Assembly: GCA_029203125.1 (NCBI GenBank)
Contig: CP119317.1
Span: 2,108,001-2,172,000 of the forward strand
Source: Candidatus Cohnella colombiensis
GTDB lineage: Bacteria; Bacillota; Bacilli; Paenibacillales; Paenibacillaceae
Length of the DNA stretch: 64,000 bases
Direction: 5' to 3'
Shown here: in pieces, positions 8,916 to 16,986 of the stretch
How the letters are laid out: every line of letters begins with the position of its first letter
Numbering within the stretch: position 1 is the first letter of the stretch
Made by a program: the position numbers and the translations under genes
Notes under the pieces: model-generated
Seen by the model: only the letters and a program-made list of their open reading frames with translations
The model's database searches: none
Told to the model about the DNA's origin: nothing

Positions 8916-9344
8916 TTATAGTTTACCGTGAGGGAGTAGGATAGAATCCTCCACCTTAATACAGCGGTCCATAATGACCCGCAGATTACCCGCTTCTGCA
9001 ATCGCAGCAGCCTCTTCATTCGCAATGCCAAGTTGGAGCCACAACACTTTTGCCCCTACTTCTACCGCTTCTTGAGCGATCGGAGGCGTGTGCTCTGGAC
9101 GACGGAACACATTCACAATATCGATCGCATCAGGAACATCCTTAAGAGATGGATAACAGACTTCGCCTAGGATCGAGGTCGCCTTCGGGTTGACCGGTAT
9201 AATACGATAGCCTTTGCTTTGCATCGCCTCTGAAACCATATACGATACTTTTGAAGGATCATCAGATAGACCGACAACTGCAATATTGTGCGATTGATTT
9301 AAAATCTCTTTAATTTGCTCACGAGACGGATTTTCAAATGACAT
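8916..9344 (-). CDS. CoA-binding domain protein (YccU/YneT-like)
   Basis: A single Rossmann-type CoA-binding domain of 142 residues. The N-terminal dinucleotide-like loop reads IAVVGLSDDPSKVSY; further conserved pieces are YRIIPVNPKA, VNVFRRPEHT, and the C-terminal VIMDRCIKVE. Family members bind CoA and have been linked to CoA storage or acylation, but no reaction is established. Start ATG 9344 has GGGAGGGG upstream at good spacing. It sits 25 bases downstream of aroA on the same strand. Confidence 0.85.
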   Translation of the reverse strand: MSFENPSREQIKEILNQSHNIAVVGLSDDPSKVSYMVSEAMQSKGYRIIPVNPKATSILGEVCYPSLKDVPDAIDIVNVFRRPEHTPPIAQEAVEVGAKVLWLQLGIANEEAAAIAEAGNLRVIMDRCIKVEDSILLPHGKL

Positions 9345-9369
9345 AACTATACCCCTCCCAAACCGATAT

Positions 9370-10662
9370 TTAGTTTACCCATTCGACTTGTGCGCCAAGT
9401 GCTTTCAGATGGTCAAAATATTGTGGGTACGATTTCGCAACGTGATGTGCATCTTTGATCCGAATCGGTTGCTTCGCGCGTAAACCAACGATGGATAGCG
9501 CCATGATGACCCGATGATCGATATGCGCATCAATCTCGACACCGCCCTCGACACCTTCAGGACGACCGTGAACGATAATTTCATCCTGCTTTTCCTCAAC
9601 ACGAGCTCCCGCTTTGCGAAGCTCTGTTAAGTAATCGGTAATCCGGTCGCATTCTTTGTAGCGCAAGTTCTCGACGTTGTAAAATCTTGATGTGCCTTCA
9701 GCGAACACTGCAGCTGCAACCATTGCAAGCACGCCATCTGTAAATTCATCACCATCGAATTCACCTGCCGTTAGCTTCCCATTGCCTTTCACATGAACGA
9801 TACCGTTCTCATGCGTTAACGGTACATTCATCGCTTTCAACACATCGACTACGGCACGTTCTCCTTGCTTGCTATGCTCGAGTAGACGATGTACAACAAC
9901 ATCAGAATCAACGACTGAAGCAGCAGCAAGAATTGCTGCAGATCCCGGATAATCACCTTGAACCGAGTACGTTTGAGCACGATATTGTTGCTTGCCAGCA
10001 ATCCGGTAATGCATCAGATCGTCCGACGCTTCAATAACGATTCCTGCTTGTTGGAGCACTTCTAACGTTTGCCCGATGACAACCTTCGATTTCAAATCAT
10101 GCAAAACTTCAATTTCACTATCCTCATCGAGTAACGGAGTCAAGAACAAGAGTGAGCTCAAAAATTGTGAGCTTACGTTACCGGACACTTGAATTTTCCC
10201 GCCACGAGGATTACCGCCACGAATCGTGATTGGGAGACGGCCATTTTGATGCTCGATTTCTACACCCATACTTTGCAATGCAACGATGAGATCATCATGT
10301 GGACGCTTGCCGAGTGATTGCGGATACGTATTTACGAATGTAACCTCTGGAAGCAATGCTGCTGTAGACATTAAAAACCGAAGTACTGCGCCTGCATTTC
10401 CGACGTCGAGCTCCTTTACAGCTTTCGGATGACGACCGAAGCCTGTAATGACGATCTTCTCTTCATCCTCTTCAACAATTGCCCCCAGGTCGCGAATACA
10501 ACGACGCATCGCTTCCCCGTCTTCGCTATGTGCGGGATGTAAAATCGTACTCGTACCCTCTGCCAGCGCAGCAACGAGCAAATAACGAGTCGTATAATTT
10601 TTAGAAGATAATGCTTGGATCTCACCTTGTAATCGGCCTGTCGGGGTAACGATCATATCCAT
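9370..10662 (-). CDS. aroA: 3-phosphoshikimate 1-carboxyvinyltransferase, divergent (EPSP synthase)
   Basis: Joins PEP to shikimate-3-phosphate in chorismate synthesis. About 430 residues with the twofold inverse alpha/beta fold. Catalytic residues are kept: Lys and Arg of SSKNYTTR, Arg of GKRPHDDL, SSQFLSSLL, Asp of FTDGVLAM, YKECDR, DHRVIM and Lys of VAKSYPQY. Substrate-pocket residues differ from the classical enzyme: the PGSKSxSNR Ser is Asn, and NAGTxxRP reads NAGAVLRF, so the positions equal to Thr97 and Pro101 of E. coli are Ala and Phe. Start ATG 10662 follows AGGAGTG; the GTG at 10674 overlaps that site. It is not clustered with other aro genes except aroK 1.2 kb away. Confidence 0.88.
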   Translation of the reverse strand: MDMIVTPTGRLQGEIQALSSKNYTTRYLLVAALAEGTSTILHPAHSEDGEAMRRCIRDLGAIVEEDEEKIVITGFGRHPKAVKELDVGNAGAVLRFLMSTAALLPEVTFVNTYPQSLGKRPHDDLIVALQSMGVEIEHQNGRLPITIRGGNPRGGKIQVSGNVSSQFLSSLLFLTPLLDEDSEIEVLHDLKSKVVIGQTLEVLQQAGIVIEASDDLMHYRIAGKQQYRAQTYSVQGDYPGSAAILAAASVVDSDVVVHRLLEHSKQGERAVVDVLKAMNVPLTHENGIVHVKGNGKLTAGEFDGDEFTDGVLAMVAAAVFAEGTSRFYNVENLRYKECDRITDYLTELRKAGARVEEKQDEIIVHGRPEGVEGGVEIDAHIDHRVIMALSIVGLRAKQPIRIKDAHHVAKSYPQYFDHLKALGAQVEWVN

Positions 10663-10687
10663 GACAATGAGCACACTCCTTCATACA

Positions 10688-11068
10688 TTATGTAATCAAT
10701 AAATTAGTTATTAGTGCACCTAGCGCAGTCGCAAGTAGTCCTCCTGCATAAGTTGCAATTAAATATACGACTAAAGTCAACCGTGATGCAGATGTACGAA
10801 GTGTGACCTTCTGAACATTCAAAGTGGAATACGTCGTCAAGCCACCTAATATTCCCGTTGCGAAGAAAGCATATGCCGCTATATTTTCCTCATTCCAATG
10901 TAATCCCATTACAACACCTATGCTTAAGCATCCAACAAGGTTAACAATCAACGTTCCGTAAAATGTAGGCTTACCCTTTCGTTCTAACAGTTTGCCTACA
11001 CCATATCGAAGTAATGTGCCAATTGCTCCTCCAGATCCAATGGCAACAATCATCGCCCACTCATTCAT
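10688..11068 (-). CDS. crcB: FluC/CrcB fluoride channel subunit
   Basis: Small four-helix membrane protein of 126 residues exporting fluoride as a dual-topology or heterodimeric channel. The family signature GSGGAIGTLLRYGVG and GTLIVNLVGC, with the filter region FFATGILGGLTTYST, are present. Its ATG overlaps the stop of the second crcB gene by four bases, so the two are co-translated. Paired divergent crcB genes are common in Firmicutes and are taken to form a heterodimer. Confidence 0.92.
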   Translation of the reverse strand: MNEWAMIVAIGSGGAIGTLLRYGVGKLLERKGKPTFYGTLIVNLVGCLSIGVVMGLHWNEENIAAYAFFATGILGGLTTYSTLNVQKVTLRTSASRLTLVVYLIATYAGGLLATALGALITNLLIT

Positions 11069-11448
11069 ACGGCTCTCCCCTTAAGTCCCAAGGAATAGCC
11101 TGCTGTCGCGATGATCCAGCCACCTACACCACTGAGAAGAACATATATGATTGCGTAGCTATAATTTTGCCCCTCAATGAGCTGCCAAAGTTGTCCGCTA
11201 AAGGCACTGAAGGTTGTATATGCTCCAAGAAAGCCTGTTCCCGCTGCTTCTTTAAACCAATGAGGTACTTTATAAGTAGAGGCGTACCCGAACAAAAGTC
11301 CGAGCAAGAATGATCCAGTGAGATTCACGAATAGTGTCGGCCAAGGAAATGCTGAAGCTCCATTAGCTGTAGTAAACCACAAACCGATCTCATATCGTAA
11401 TACCGCGCCCATAAAACCTGCAACACCCACTGCGACAATAAGTCTCAT
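11065..11448 (-). CDS. crcB: FluC/CrcB fluoride channel subunit
   Basis: Second fluoride channel subunit, 127 residues, four membrane helices. Motifs: GFMGAVLRYEIG, PTLFVNLTGSFLLG and the filter GTGFLGAYTTFSAF. The open frame reaches 11487, but GGGGAGG lies 5 bases before ATG 11448, which is chosen. It is first in a two-gene operon with the other crcB. I found no fluoride riboswitch in the 83 bases between this start and the divergent rhodanese gene. Confidence 0.92.
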   Translation of the reverse strand: MRLIVAVGVAGFMGAVLRYEIGLWFTTANGASAFPWPTLFVNLTGSFLLGLLFGYASTYKVPHWFKEAAGTGFLGAYTTFSAFSGQLWQLIEGQNYSYAIIYVLLSGVGGWIIATAGYSLGLKGRAV

Positions 11449-11531
11449 CGCATCCTCCCCATACCCATTTGACAGTGTATCTGGCATTTCATTATGATGA
11501 ACCTATCGATAAATGAAAGGAAGTATTCATA

Positions 11532-11843
11532 ATGAGTCCATATGGTACAACAACTGTTGAAGAACTAAAAGCACGTTTAGATAAGGGCGAGCATATTCAC
11601 CTCATTGACGTCCGCGAAGACGAAGAGGTTGCACAAGGCATGATTCCTGGCGCTATTCACCTACCACTTGGACAAATCCCTGATCGCTTAGCGGAAATTC
11701 CGAAAGAGGAAGAAGTAATCATCATCTGTCGCAGCGGAGTCCGTAGTGATAATGCATGCCAATACTTAAGCTCACTCGGTTATACAGGCACGGTCAATTT
11801 GGTTGGTGGAATGCTTGCGTGGGCTCATCTTCCACAAGACTAA
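11532..11843 (+). CDS. Rhodanese-like sulfurtransferase domain protein
   Basis: Single-domain rhodanese of 103 residues. It has the entry motif IDVREDEEVAQGMIPGAIHLPLG and the active-site loop IICRSGVRSDNA, whose Cys carries the persulfide, followed by VNLVGGMLAW. Such proteins move sulfane sulfur in the cytosol; the acceptor is unknown. AGGAAG lies 8 bases before the ATG. It is divergent from the crcB pair and ends 15 bases before the stop of the convergent aroK. Confidence 0.9.
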   Translation: MSPYGTTTVEELKARLDKGEHIHLIDVREDEEVAQGMIPGAIHLPLGQIPDRLAEIPKEEEVIIICRSGVRSDNACQYLSSLGYTGTVNLVGGMLAWAHLPQD

Positions 11844-11858
11844 TCCCAACGTTAGATT

Positions 11859-12389
11859 CTAGAAATCCTTCAGCGTATGTAGGAGGTACTGCGTCACTTC
11901 AAGCGGTGTTCGGTTCGTTGTATCAATTGTCAGATGTGCAAAATCATAGGCATTTCGCCTCGATTCAAGCAAAGCATGGACACGAGCTTCAGCATCACCT
12001 GCGAGCAATGGCCTAGTACCTGCTGCACTAGCACTCGTCACACGGCTGATTAGGCATTCTCGATCAGCAGTCAAAGAGACAACCCAGCCTTGCTGTAACA
12101 TGACATGTCTGTTCACTTCACGTAGAACAGCTCCGCCACCGGTAGCAATTACTTTGGGGCTTCCAGATAATACGTCCTGAATAACTGCTGTCTCCATATC
12201 GCGAAACACTTCTTCGCCATTATCTTCAAACAATTGTGGAATCGACTTCCCCGCGCGTCTTACGACTTCATCATCCGTATCTATACGATCCCAACCAAGA
12301 CGTTCTGAAAGCAACCGACTTACCGTTGATTTTCCTGTCCCCATAAAGCCTACAATGACAATACTTCGACTCTTGTCGAATTCAACCAT
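11859..12389 (-). CDS. aroK: Shikimate kinase
   Basis: Phosphorylates shikimate at O3, one step before the AroA reaction. The 176 residues fit the family. The P-loop is GFMGTGKST (residues about 14-22), then the shikimate-binding DTDDEV and FRDMETAVI, the GGGAVLR loop (residues about 80-86) and the lid Arg in AGTRPLL. The ATG at 12389 gives MVEFDKSRSIVIVGF. No partner gene of the pathway is adjacent. Confidence 0.93.
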   Translation of the reverse strand: MVEFDKSRSIVIVGFMGTGKSTVSRLLSERLGWDRIDTDDEVVRRAGKSIPQLFEDNGEEVFRDMETAVIQDVLSGSPKVIATGGGAVLREVNRHVMLQQGWVVSLTADRECLISRVTSASAAGTRPLLAGDAEARVHALLESRRNAYDFAHLTIDTTNRTPLEVTQYLLHTLKDF

Positions 12390-12514
12390 TGTCCGTTCCC
12401 CATTCCTTCAATCTACACTTTTTCTATCATATCATATCGTCCTTAAGGTATAAATCAGCGATTTCGTCCGTAAATTGATGATGTACACACTCTGTGATGA
12501 AGGTGATGTTCCTT

Positions 12515-12817
12515 TTGCCAACGATACCTAGTCAAATACAGTTCGACTACCCGTTAAATCGGCTACTTGATCCATCCTATCCACTGTGTAGAGACGATGT
12601 GAAAATCGCATTAGACTATATCAAGCAAAAAGTGGCCGAAGGTGCACCCGAATGGTCGGGGCTCGATCGGCCACAGTTACTAGCTCACTTTGTTTGTTTT
12701 GCGGATATGGCCATGCTCCTTATTCATCGGCGTAGTCCAAGCCTTACTGAGACGGCTTGCTTTCGCGCAATGCTAAGTCAGTTAATTCCACAAATATCGG
12801 CCACGACAACGTCTTAG
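12515..12817 (+). CDS. Small conserved hypothetical protein
   Basis: Product of about 100 residues with no recognised domain. It is mostly alpha-helical with conserved-looking LDRPQLLAHFVCFADMAML. Frame opens at GTG 12494, but AAGGTGATG at 12499-12507 is well placed for TTG 12515, which is chosen. The stop overlaps the 3' end of the convergent gnd gene by four bases. Function unknown; coding status is supported by the long frame and ribosome binding site only. Confidence 0.55.
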   Translation: MPTIPSQIQFDYPLNRLLDPSYPLCRDDVKIALDYIKQKVAEGAPEWSGLDRPQLLAHFVCFADMAMLLIHRRSPSLTETACFRAMLSQLIPQISATTTS

Positions 12818-14229
12818 GAGTTCAACCAATTATGGTGGAAGCTACCTTCCTTATCCAAACGCTTAAATGTATGTGCACCGAAGTAGTCACGTTGCGCTTG
12901 AAGCAGGTTTGCAGGTAGACGCTCCGAACGATAGCTGTCATAGTAAGCAATTGCGCTTGCGAACGACGGAACCGGAATTCCGTAACCAATCGCTGTCGAT
13001 ACAACTTCACGCCATGCATCTTGATAGGACTCAACAACGTTCTTGAAGTATTCATCAAGCAACAGGTTGCGAAGCTGCGCATCGCGATCGTAAGCATCTT
13101 TAATATTTTGCAAGAAGCGTGCACGAATGATGCAGCCTCCACGGAAGATCATTGCGATGTCGCCATAACGCAAGTTCCAACCATACTCTTCAGACGCGGC
13201 ACGCATTTGAGCGAAGCCTTGTGCATAGGAGCAGATTTTGCTTGCAAACAATGCTTTACGAACACTTTCGATGAATGCGGCTTTATCGCCTTGGAATGCA
13301 GAAGTTTTCGGTCCTTTAAGCACTTTGCTAGCAGCAACGCGCTCTTCCTTCATTGCAGAAAGGAAACGTGAGAATACGGATTCTGTAATGATGGAAAGAG
13401 GTACACCGAGGTCGAGTGCACTTTGGCTCGTCCACTTGCCTGTACCTTTTTGACCTGCTGCATCCAAAATAACATCGATCATTGGCTTACCCGTCTCAGG
13501 GTCTTTCGCAGCAAAGATATCAGTTGTGATTTCGATCAGGTAGCTATCAAGCTCGCCTTTATTCCACTCTGCAAAAATACTGTGAAGCTCGTCTGTGGAC
13601 AAGCCCAATACATCCTTCAACAATTGGTAAGCTTCGCAAATTAATTGCATATCGCCGTACTCGATCCCGTTATGAACCATCTTTACATAGTGGCCAGCGC
13701 CATCGGGTCCGATATATGTACAGCAAGGATCGCCATTAACCTTAGCGGAAATTCCTGTAAGAATTGGCTCGACTAGACGATAAGCTGATTCAGGACCACC
13801 TGGCATAATCGACGGGCCTTTAAGCGCTCCCTCTTCTCCACCTGATACACCTGTTCCAATGAAGTTGAAGCCCTTAGCTGTCAATTCCTCGCTACGACGT
13901 TGCGTGTCAGGGAAATAAGCGTTACCACCATCAATGATAATGTCCCCTTGATCTAGATACGGAATCAGAGAATCGATTGTCGCATCTGTTCCTGCGCCCG
14001 CTTGAACCATAATCAAAATTTTGCGTGGCTTCTCAAGCGAATTAACAAACTCTTCTACAGAGAATGTTCCTACTAATTTTTTTCCTTTGCCATCCGTATT
14101 CAACAAATCATGTGTTTTCTCTGCGGAACGGTTATATACCGCTACAGTGAATCCACGGCTCTCAATGTTTAGAGCAAGGTTGCGTCCCATTACGGCTAAG
14201 CCGACGACGCCAATGTTTGCATTCGACAT
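12814..14229 (-). CDS. gndA: 6-phosphogluconate dehydrogenase (decarboxylating)
   Basis: Oxidises 6-phosphogluconate to ribulose-5-phosphate plus CO2 in the oxidative pentose phosphate pathway. It is the long form of about 470 residues. Motifs: cofactor loop GVVGLAVMGRNLALN, GTGVSGGEEGALKGPS, the catalytic Lys in HYVKMVHNGIEYGDMQ, QKGTGKWT and IIRARFLQ, with a C-terminal His tail FHHNW. Cofactor preference is not decided here. The stop overlaps a small convergent ORF. Confidence 0.96.
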   Translation of the reverse strand: MSNANIGVVGLAVMGRNLALNIESRGFTVAVYNRSAEKTHDLLNTDGKGKKLVGTFSVEEFVNSLEKPRKILIMVQAGAGTDATIDSLIPYLDQGDIIIDGGNAYFPDTQRRSEELTAKGFNFIGTGVSGGEEGALKGPSIMPGGPESAYRLVEPILTGISAKVNGDPCCTYIGPDGAGHYVKMVHNGIEYGDMQLICEAYQLLKDVLGLSTDELHSIFAEWNKGELDSYLIEITTDIFAAKDPETGKPMIDVILDAAGQKGTGKWTSQSALDLGVPLSIITESVFSRFLSAMKEERVAASKVLKGPKTSAFQGDKAAFIESVRKALFASKICSYAQGFAQMRAASEEYGWNLRYGDIAMIFRGGCIIRARFLQNIKDAYDRDAQLRNLLLDEYFKNVVESYQDAWREVVSTAIGYGIPVPSFASAIAYYDSYRSERLPANLLQAQRDYFGAHTFKRLDKEGSFHHNWLNS

Positions 14230-14405
14230 TTTTCCTCATCCTTTAATACAAAATTTTCACAATATCTATATTGTACTCTTTTTATGAGAAGAAGAAAACC
14301 TTCAAACATCGTTCATTCTTGAAATGTTTTTAGAAAATTCTTCTTGCTTTTTTTATTAACTTATTATTTAATAGTAACTATACAATACTTAGGGAGATGA
14401 TTAAT

Positions 14406-14936
14406 ATGTCAGCAAACACTTGGAATTTAGACAAATCACACAGCGGGATCAATTTTAGTGTGCGTCACATGATGATTACGAACGTTCGTGGATCGTTCAA
14501 TGACTTCTCAGCAGAAGTTACTGCCGACCCATCCAATCTGGCAGGTGCACAAGTTAAGATTCAAATTGCTGCTGCTAGTATTGATACGAAGGATGAAGGT
14601 CGCGACGGTCACTTGAAATCGCCAGACTTCTTCAACGTAGAACAATATCCAAACTTGGAATTTGTAGCAACAAGCCTTACTCATAAGAGCGGTGATGATT
14701 ATAAGCTTGTTGGCGATCTTACAATCGCAGGAGTAACGAAATCCGTTGAATTGGTGACTGAAATTTCTGGTCCTGCTAAAGATCCTTGGGGCAACGAGAA
14801 AATCGGTGTTGTAGCAGATGGAGCAATTAGCCGCGCTGAATTCGGATTGACTTGGAATGCGGCTCTTGAAACAGGTGGCCTCCTCGTTGGCGATAACATC
14901 AAGCTGCACATCGAGCTTGAATTCGCGAAAGCTTAA
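14406..14936 (+). CDS. YceI-family lipid/isoprenoid-binding protein
   Basis: Lipocalin-like beta-barrel that binds polyisoprenoids in known members. The 176-residue protein begins W-N-L-D-K-S-H-S-G-I-NFSVRHMM, the family N terminus, and ends NIKLHIELEF. There is no signal peptide, so it is probably cytosolic, as in other Firmicutes. AGGGAG is 8 bases before ATG 14406; the earlier ATG at 14397 is too close to it. It is a single gene followed by a strong terminator. Confidence 0.92.
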   Translation: MSANTWNLDKSHSGINFSVRHMMITNVRGSFNDFSAEVTADPSNLAGAQVKIQIAAASIDTKDEGRDGHLKSPDFFNVEQYPNLEFVATSLTHKSGDDYKLVGDLTIAGVTKSVELVTEISGPAKDPWGNEKIGVVADGAISRAEFGLTWNAALETGGLLVGDNIKLHIELEFAKA

Positions 14937-14996
14937 TAGAAGCTAAATACTAATATCAATCAATACTAGGGGCTGTCTTATCAGCTTCCGTGAAAT

Positions 14997-15037
14997 AGGC
15001 TGACCCATAAGTAACTTATGGGCAGCCTTATTTTTTT
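14997..15037 (+). terminator. Rho-independent terminator of the yceI-like gene
   Basis: Stem of about 14 bp (AGGCTG then CCCATAAG, with one bulge) around a TAA loop, followed by TTATTTTTTT. Confidence 0.9.
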
Positions 15038-15057
15038 ATCTCGATTATGGTTTTTGC

Positions 15058-15175
15058 GGGTATGTATCTCCCTCCGGTGCTATTGAAATCGTGAAATCAG
15101 ATTGGATAACCCCTTAACAAGGTCATTTCACGATTTCAAAGGCACCGCTGTCGCTCCTCCAGGAGATACATACCC
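15058..15175. repeat. Long imperfect inverted repeat in an intergenic region
   Basis: Left arm 15058-15097 and right arm 15125-15175 are complementary: outer 14 bases are identical (GGGTATGTATCTCC), then an asymmetric internal loop, then about 18 bases ending TTGAAATCGTGAAAT. The central spacer is 27 bases. It lies between the terminators of yceI and the convergent gene, has no T tract, and no ORF. It resembles a REP/MITE-like intergenic element; whether it recurs in the genome cannot be seen here. Confidence 0.75.
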
Positions 15176-15222
15176 TCTTTTCTTTATCGACTTAGGTAAG
15201 AATAAGTCCTATAAAACCACAA

Positions 15223-15260
15223 AATGGGTAGCACAGGATTAACCCCCTGTACCACCCATT
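15223..15260 (-). terminator. Rho-independent terminator of the 15.3 kb hypothetical gene
   Basis: Arms AATGGGT..ACAGG and CCTGT..ACCCATT (13 of 15 paired) are followed on the minus strand by TTTGTGGTTTT. Confidence 0.8.
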
Positions 15261-15288
15261 ATCTATTCATTGGCCACCGATTAATCGT

Positions 15289-15888
15289 TTACAATTCTAA
15301 TTGCAGCATCTCTGTACGCATTTCGATTAACTTTGCTTTACTCGCTTCCACCTCTTCGGCTCGCCCTTCTTTGAGCGCTTCGAACAAGACTGCAAGCTCG
15401 TAGTCTATTTCTAAACGCAGCACTCCAACTCGCAGTTCAGCGCGCTTAGATTTGTAGGCTTGAACCATGTCTTCAATCGTGATCTGCGGTCTCTTCTGAA
15501 ATACAATCCGATGTTCCATGCCGGACACCTCCACAAGACGGATTATTTCACCGAACATGATATTTTCTATTACGAGCACTTGACGATCTCTAAACCTCTT
15601 TACAACAGCATGACCTCGTGATGCATTGATGAGCTTTTCAATCCACTGCCCCAGTTTCTCATCCTTAATTAAATAATCTCCAACTAATTTATAGCGATTC
15701 AGGACACGTTGAAACTTCAGCTTTAATAGCTTTCGACCCGTTCGCACAGACACAATGAACAAATGCTCATTTTCGTTCCAATACAGCGAATAACCTTCCT
15801 GGATCAGCTCTCGGATTAAGTTTTGGATTTGTCTACGATCGAATCGGAGCTCCAGATTACAATATTCTACTTCGTGGCTGTTGCTCAC
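15289..15888 (-). CDS. Conserved hypothetical protein with charged helical C terminus
   Basis: About 199 residues, no signal peptide or membrane segment. I do not recognise the family. The N-terminal half is mixed beta (LELRFDRRQIQNLI, LYWNENEHLFIVSV); the last 60 residues are rich in Glu, Lys and Leu and likely form a coiled coil or helical hairpin. GGAGG is 9-10 bases before GTG 15888, which is preferred to ATG 15894. It is a single gene with its own terminator. Confidence 0.75.
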   Translation of the reverse strand: MSNSHEVEYCNLELRFDRRQIQNLIRELIQEGYSLYWNENEHLFIVSVRTGRKLLKLKFQRVLNRYKLVGDYLIKDEKLGQWIEKLINASRGHAVVKRFRDRQVLVIENIMFGEIIRLVEVSGMEHRIVFQKRPQITIEDMVQAYKSKRAELRVGVLRLEIDYELAVLFEALKEGRAEEVEASKAKLIEMRTEMLQLEL

Positions 15889-16095
15889 GGCCATCCCCCC
15901 TCCAGCAACCTGTGCGCGGCTTGAGATATTGACCGAATGTTCTGAATACTTTGACTTACTTCTATCTTATACTCCATCATATGTTATGGCAACTTGGTTT
16001 CTTGACTATTTTTTGAAGAGAACCGAAACGATTACCCCGATCTTTTATCAATGCTATACTAATTGTGCATATTCATTTCAAAGGAGACACCCACA

Positions 16096-16758
16096 ATGAG
16101 CAGCACTGCTATATCATCTACTCTTCCTACCTCATCTTTTTCAGGCTTTGGTGAGTCGGACTTTAAAGTATTTGAGATCGCCGGACTAGAACCGCGCATG
16201 GATGCCCTTATTACACAGGTACGACCGAAGCTACATCAGCTGGGTAATGAGCTCTCAGGCTATCTGTCACAATTGTGCGGAGAAGAAATATTTCCCCATG
16301 TCGCAAAGCATGCGCGTCGCAAAGTTAATCCGCCGAACGACACATGGGTTGCATTTGCGAACAATAAGCGAGGATACAAAGCTTATCCACATTTTCAAAT
16401 CGGCTTATGGGCTTCGCATGTGTTCATCCAATTCGCAATCATTTACGAATGTCCGAGCAAGCAAAGATTTGCAGAACGTGCATTAAAGGAAATCTCCACG
16501 ATTCGCAAAACGATCCCTTCCTCCTATGTTTGGTCCAAGGATCATATGGTGCCAACCGGTTTAGTCCATAGCGAGCTTTCGAAGGATGAACTCGCAGAGT
16601 TATTTACAAGACTGAAGACAGTCAAGGCTGCAGAGCTTACTTGTGGCATTCACATCGGGCGCCATGATGCACTGCTTGCAGATGAAGCAGCTTTCATCGC
16701 TAAAGCAGAGCAAACCTTCGCTTCCGTTCTTCCACTGTACAAGCTTGCGATGAGTTAG
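16096..16758 (+). CDS. yktB: YktB family protein (DUF1054 / UPF0637)
   Basis: Conserved Firmicutes protein of unknown function, 220 residues. Family hallmarks are FSGFGESDFKVFEI, ARRKVNPPNDTWVAF, YKAYPHFQIGLW and HIGRHDA. AAAGGAG sits 9 bases upstream of ATG 16096; the open frame from 16063 is not used. It is followed by a terminator and is a single-gene unit. Confidence 0.92.
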   Translation: MSSTAISSTLPTSSFSGFGESDFKVFEIAGLEPRMDALITQVRPKLHQLGNELSGYLSQLCGEEIFPHVAKHARRKVNPPNDTWVAFANNKRGYKAYPHFQIGLWASHVFIQFAIIYECPSKQRFAERALKEISTIRKTIPSSYVWSKDHMVPTGLVHSELSKDELAELFTRLKTVKAAELTCGIHIGRHDALLADEAAFIAKAEQTFASVLPLYKLAMS

Positions 16759-16814
16759 ATGTTATGCTAACAAATCATATTATTGATTAATTATTAAATA
16801 TATATCTATTGATT

Positions 16815-16844
16815 AAAACCGGCTGCCTTCGGGTAGTCGGTTTT
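16815..16844 (+). terminator. Terminator of yktB
   Basis: Stem AAAACCGGCTGCC against GGTAGTCGGTTTT around a TTCG tetraloop, with terminal T run. Confidence 0.85.
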
Positions 16845-16887
16845 ACGTTTCTTTCACTACATTAATTTGTTATCTAAAAGTTAGGTG

Positions 16888-16916
16888 TTGATTAATAACA
16901 AATGGACGAATATAAT
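16888..16916 (+). promoter_or_regulatory. Sigma-A-type promoter of the mannanase gene
   Basis: TTGATT (16888-16893), 17-base spacer, TATAAT (16911-16916). Predicted transcription start is about 16922-16924, at the beginning of the cre box. Confidence 0.8.
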
Positions 16917-16922
16917 ACACAT

Positions 16923-16936
16923 TGAAACCGTTTACA
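16923..16936 (+). promoter_or_regulatory. cre operator (CcpA binding site)
   Basis: TGAAACCGTTTACA matches every position of the Bacillus consensus TGWAANCGNTNWCA. Placement at the predicted transcription start predicts catabolite repression of the mannanase gene by CcpA. Confidence 0.85.
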
Positions 16937-16986
16937 TTTTATGGACGTAAACGGAATTAAACCATGATATAGGGAGGTTTTCTGCA

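Noticed and set aside
11449..11531. Fluoride riboswitch in front of crcB
   Set aside because: The 83-base region does not show the conserved GGNGAUGG and CUGAUGA elements of the motif in either direction.
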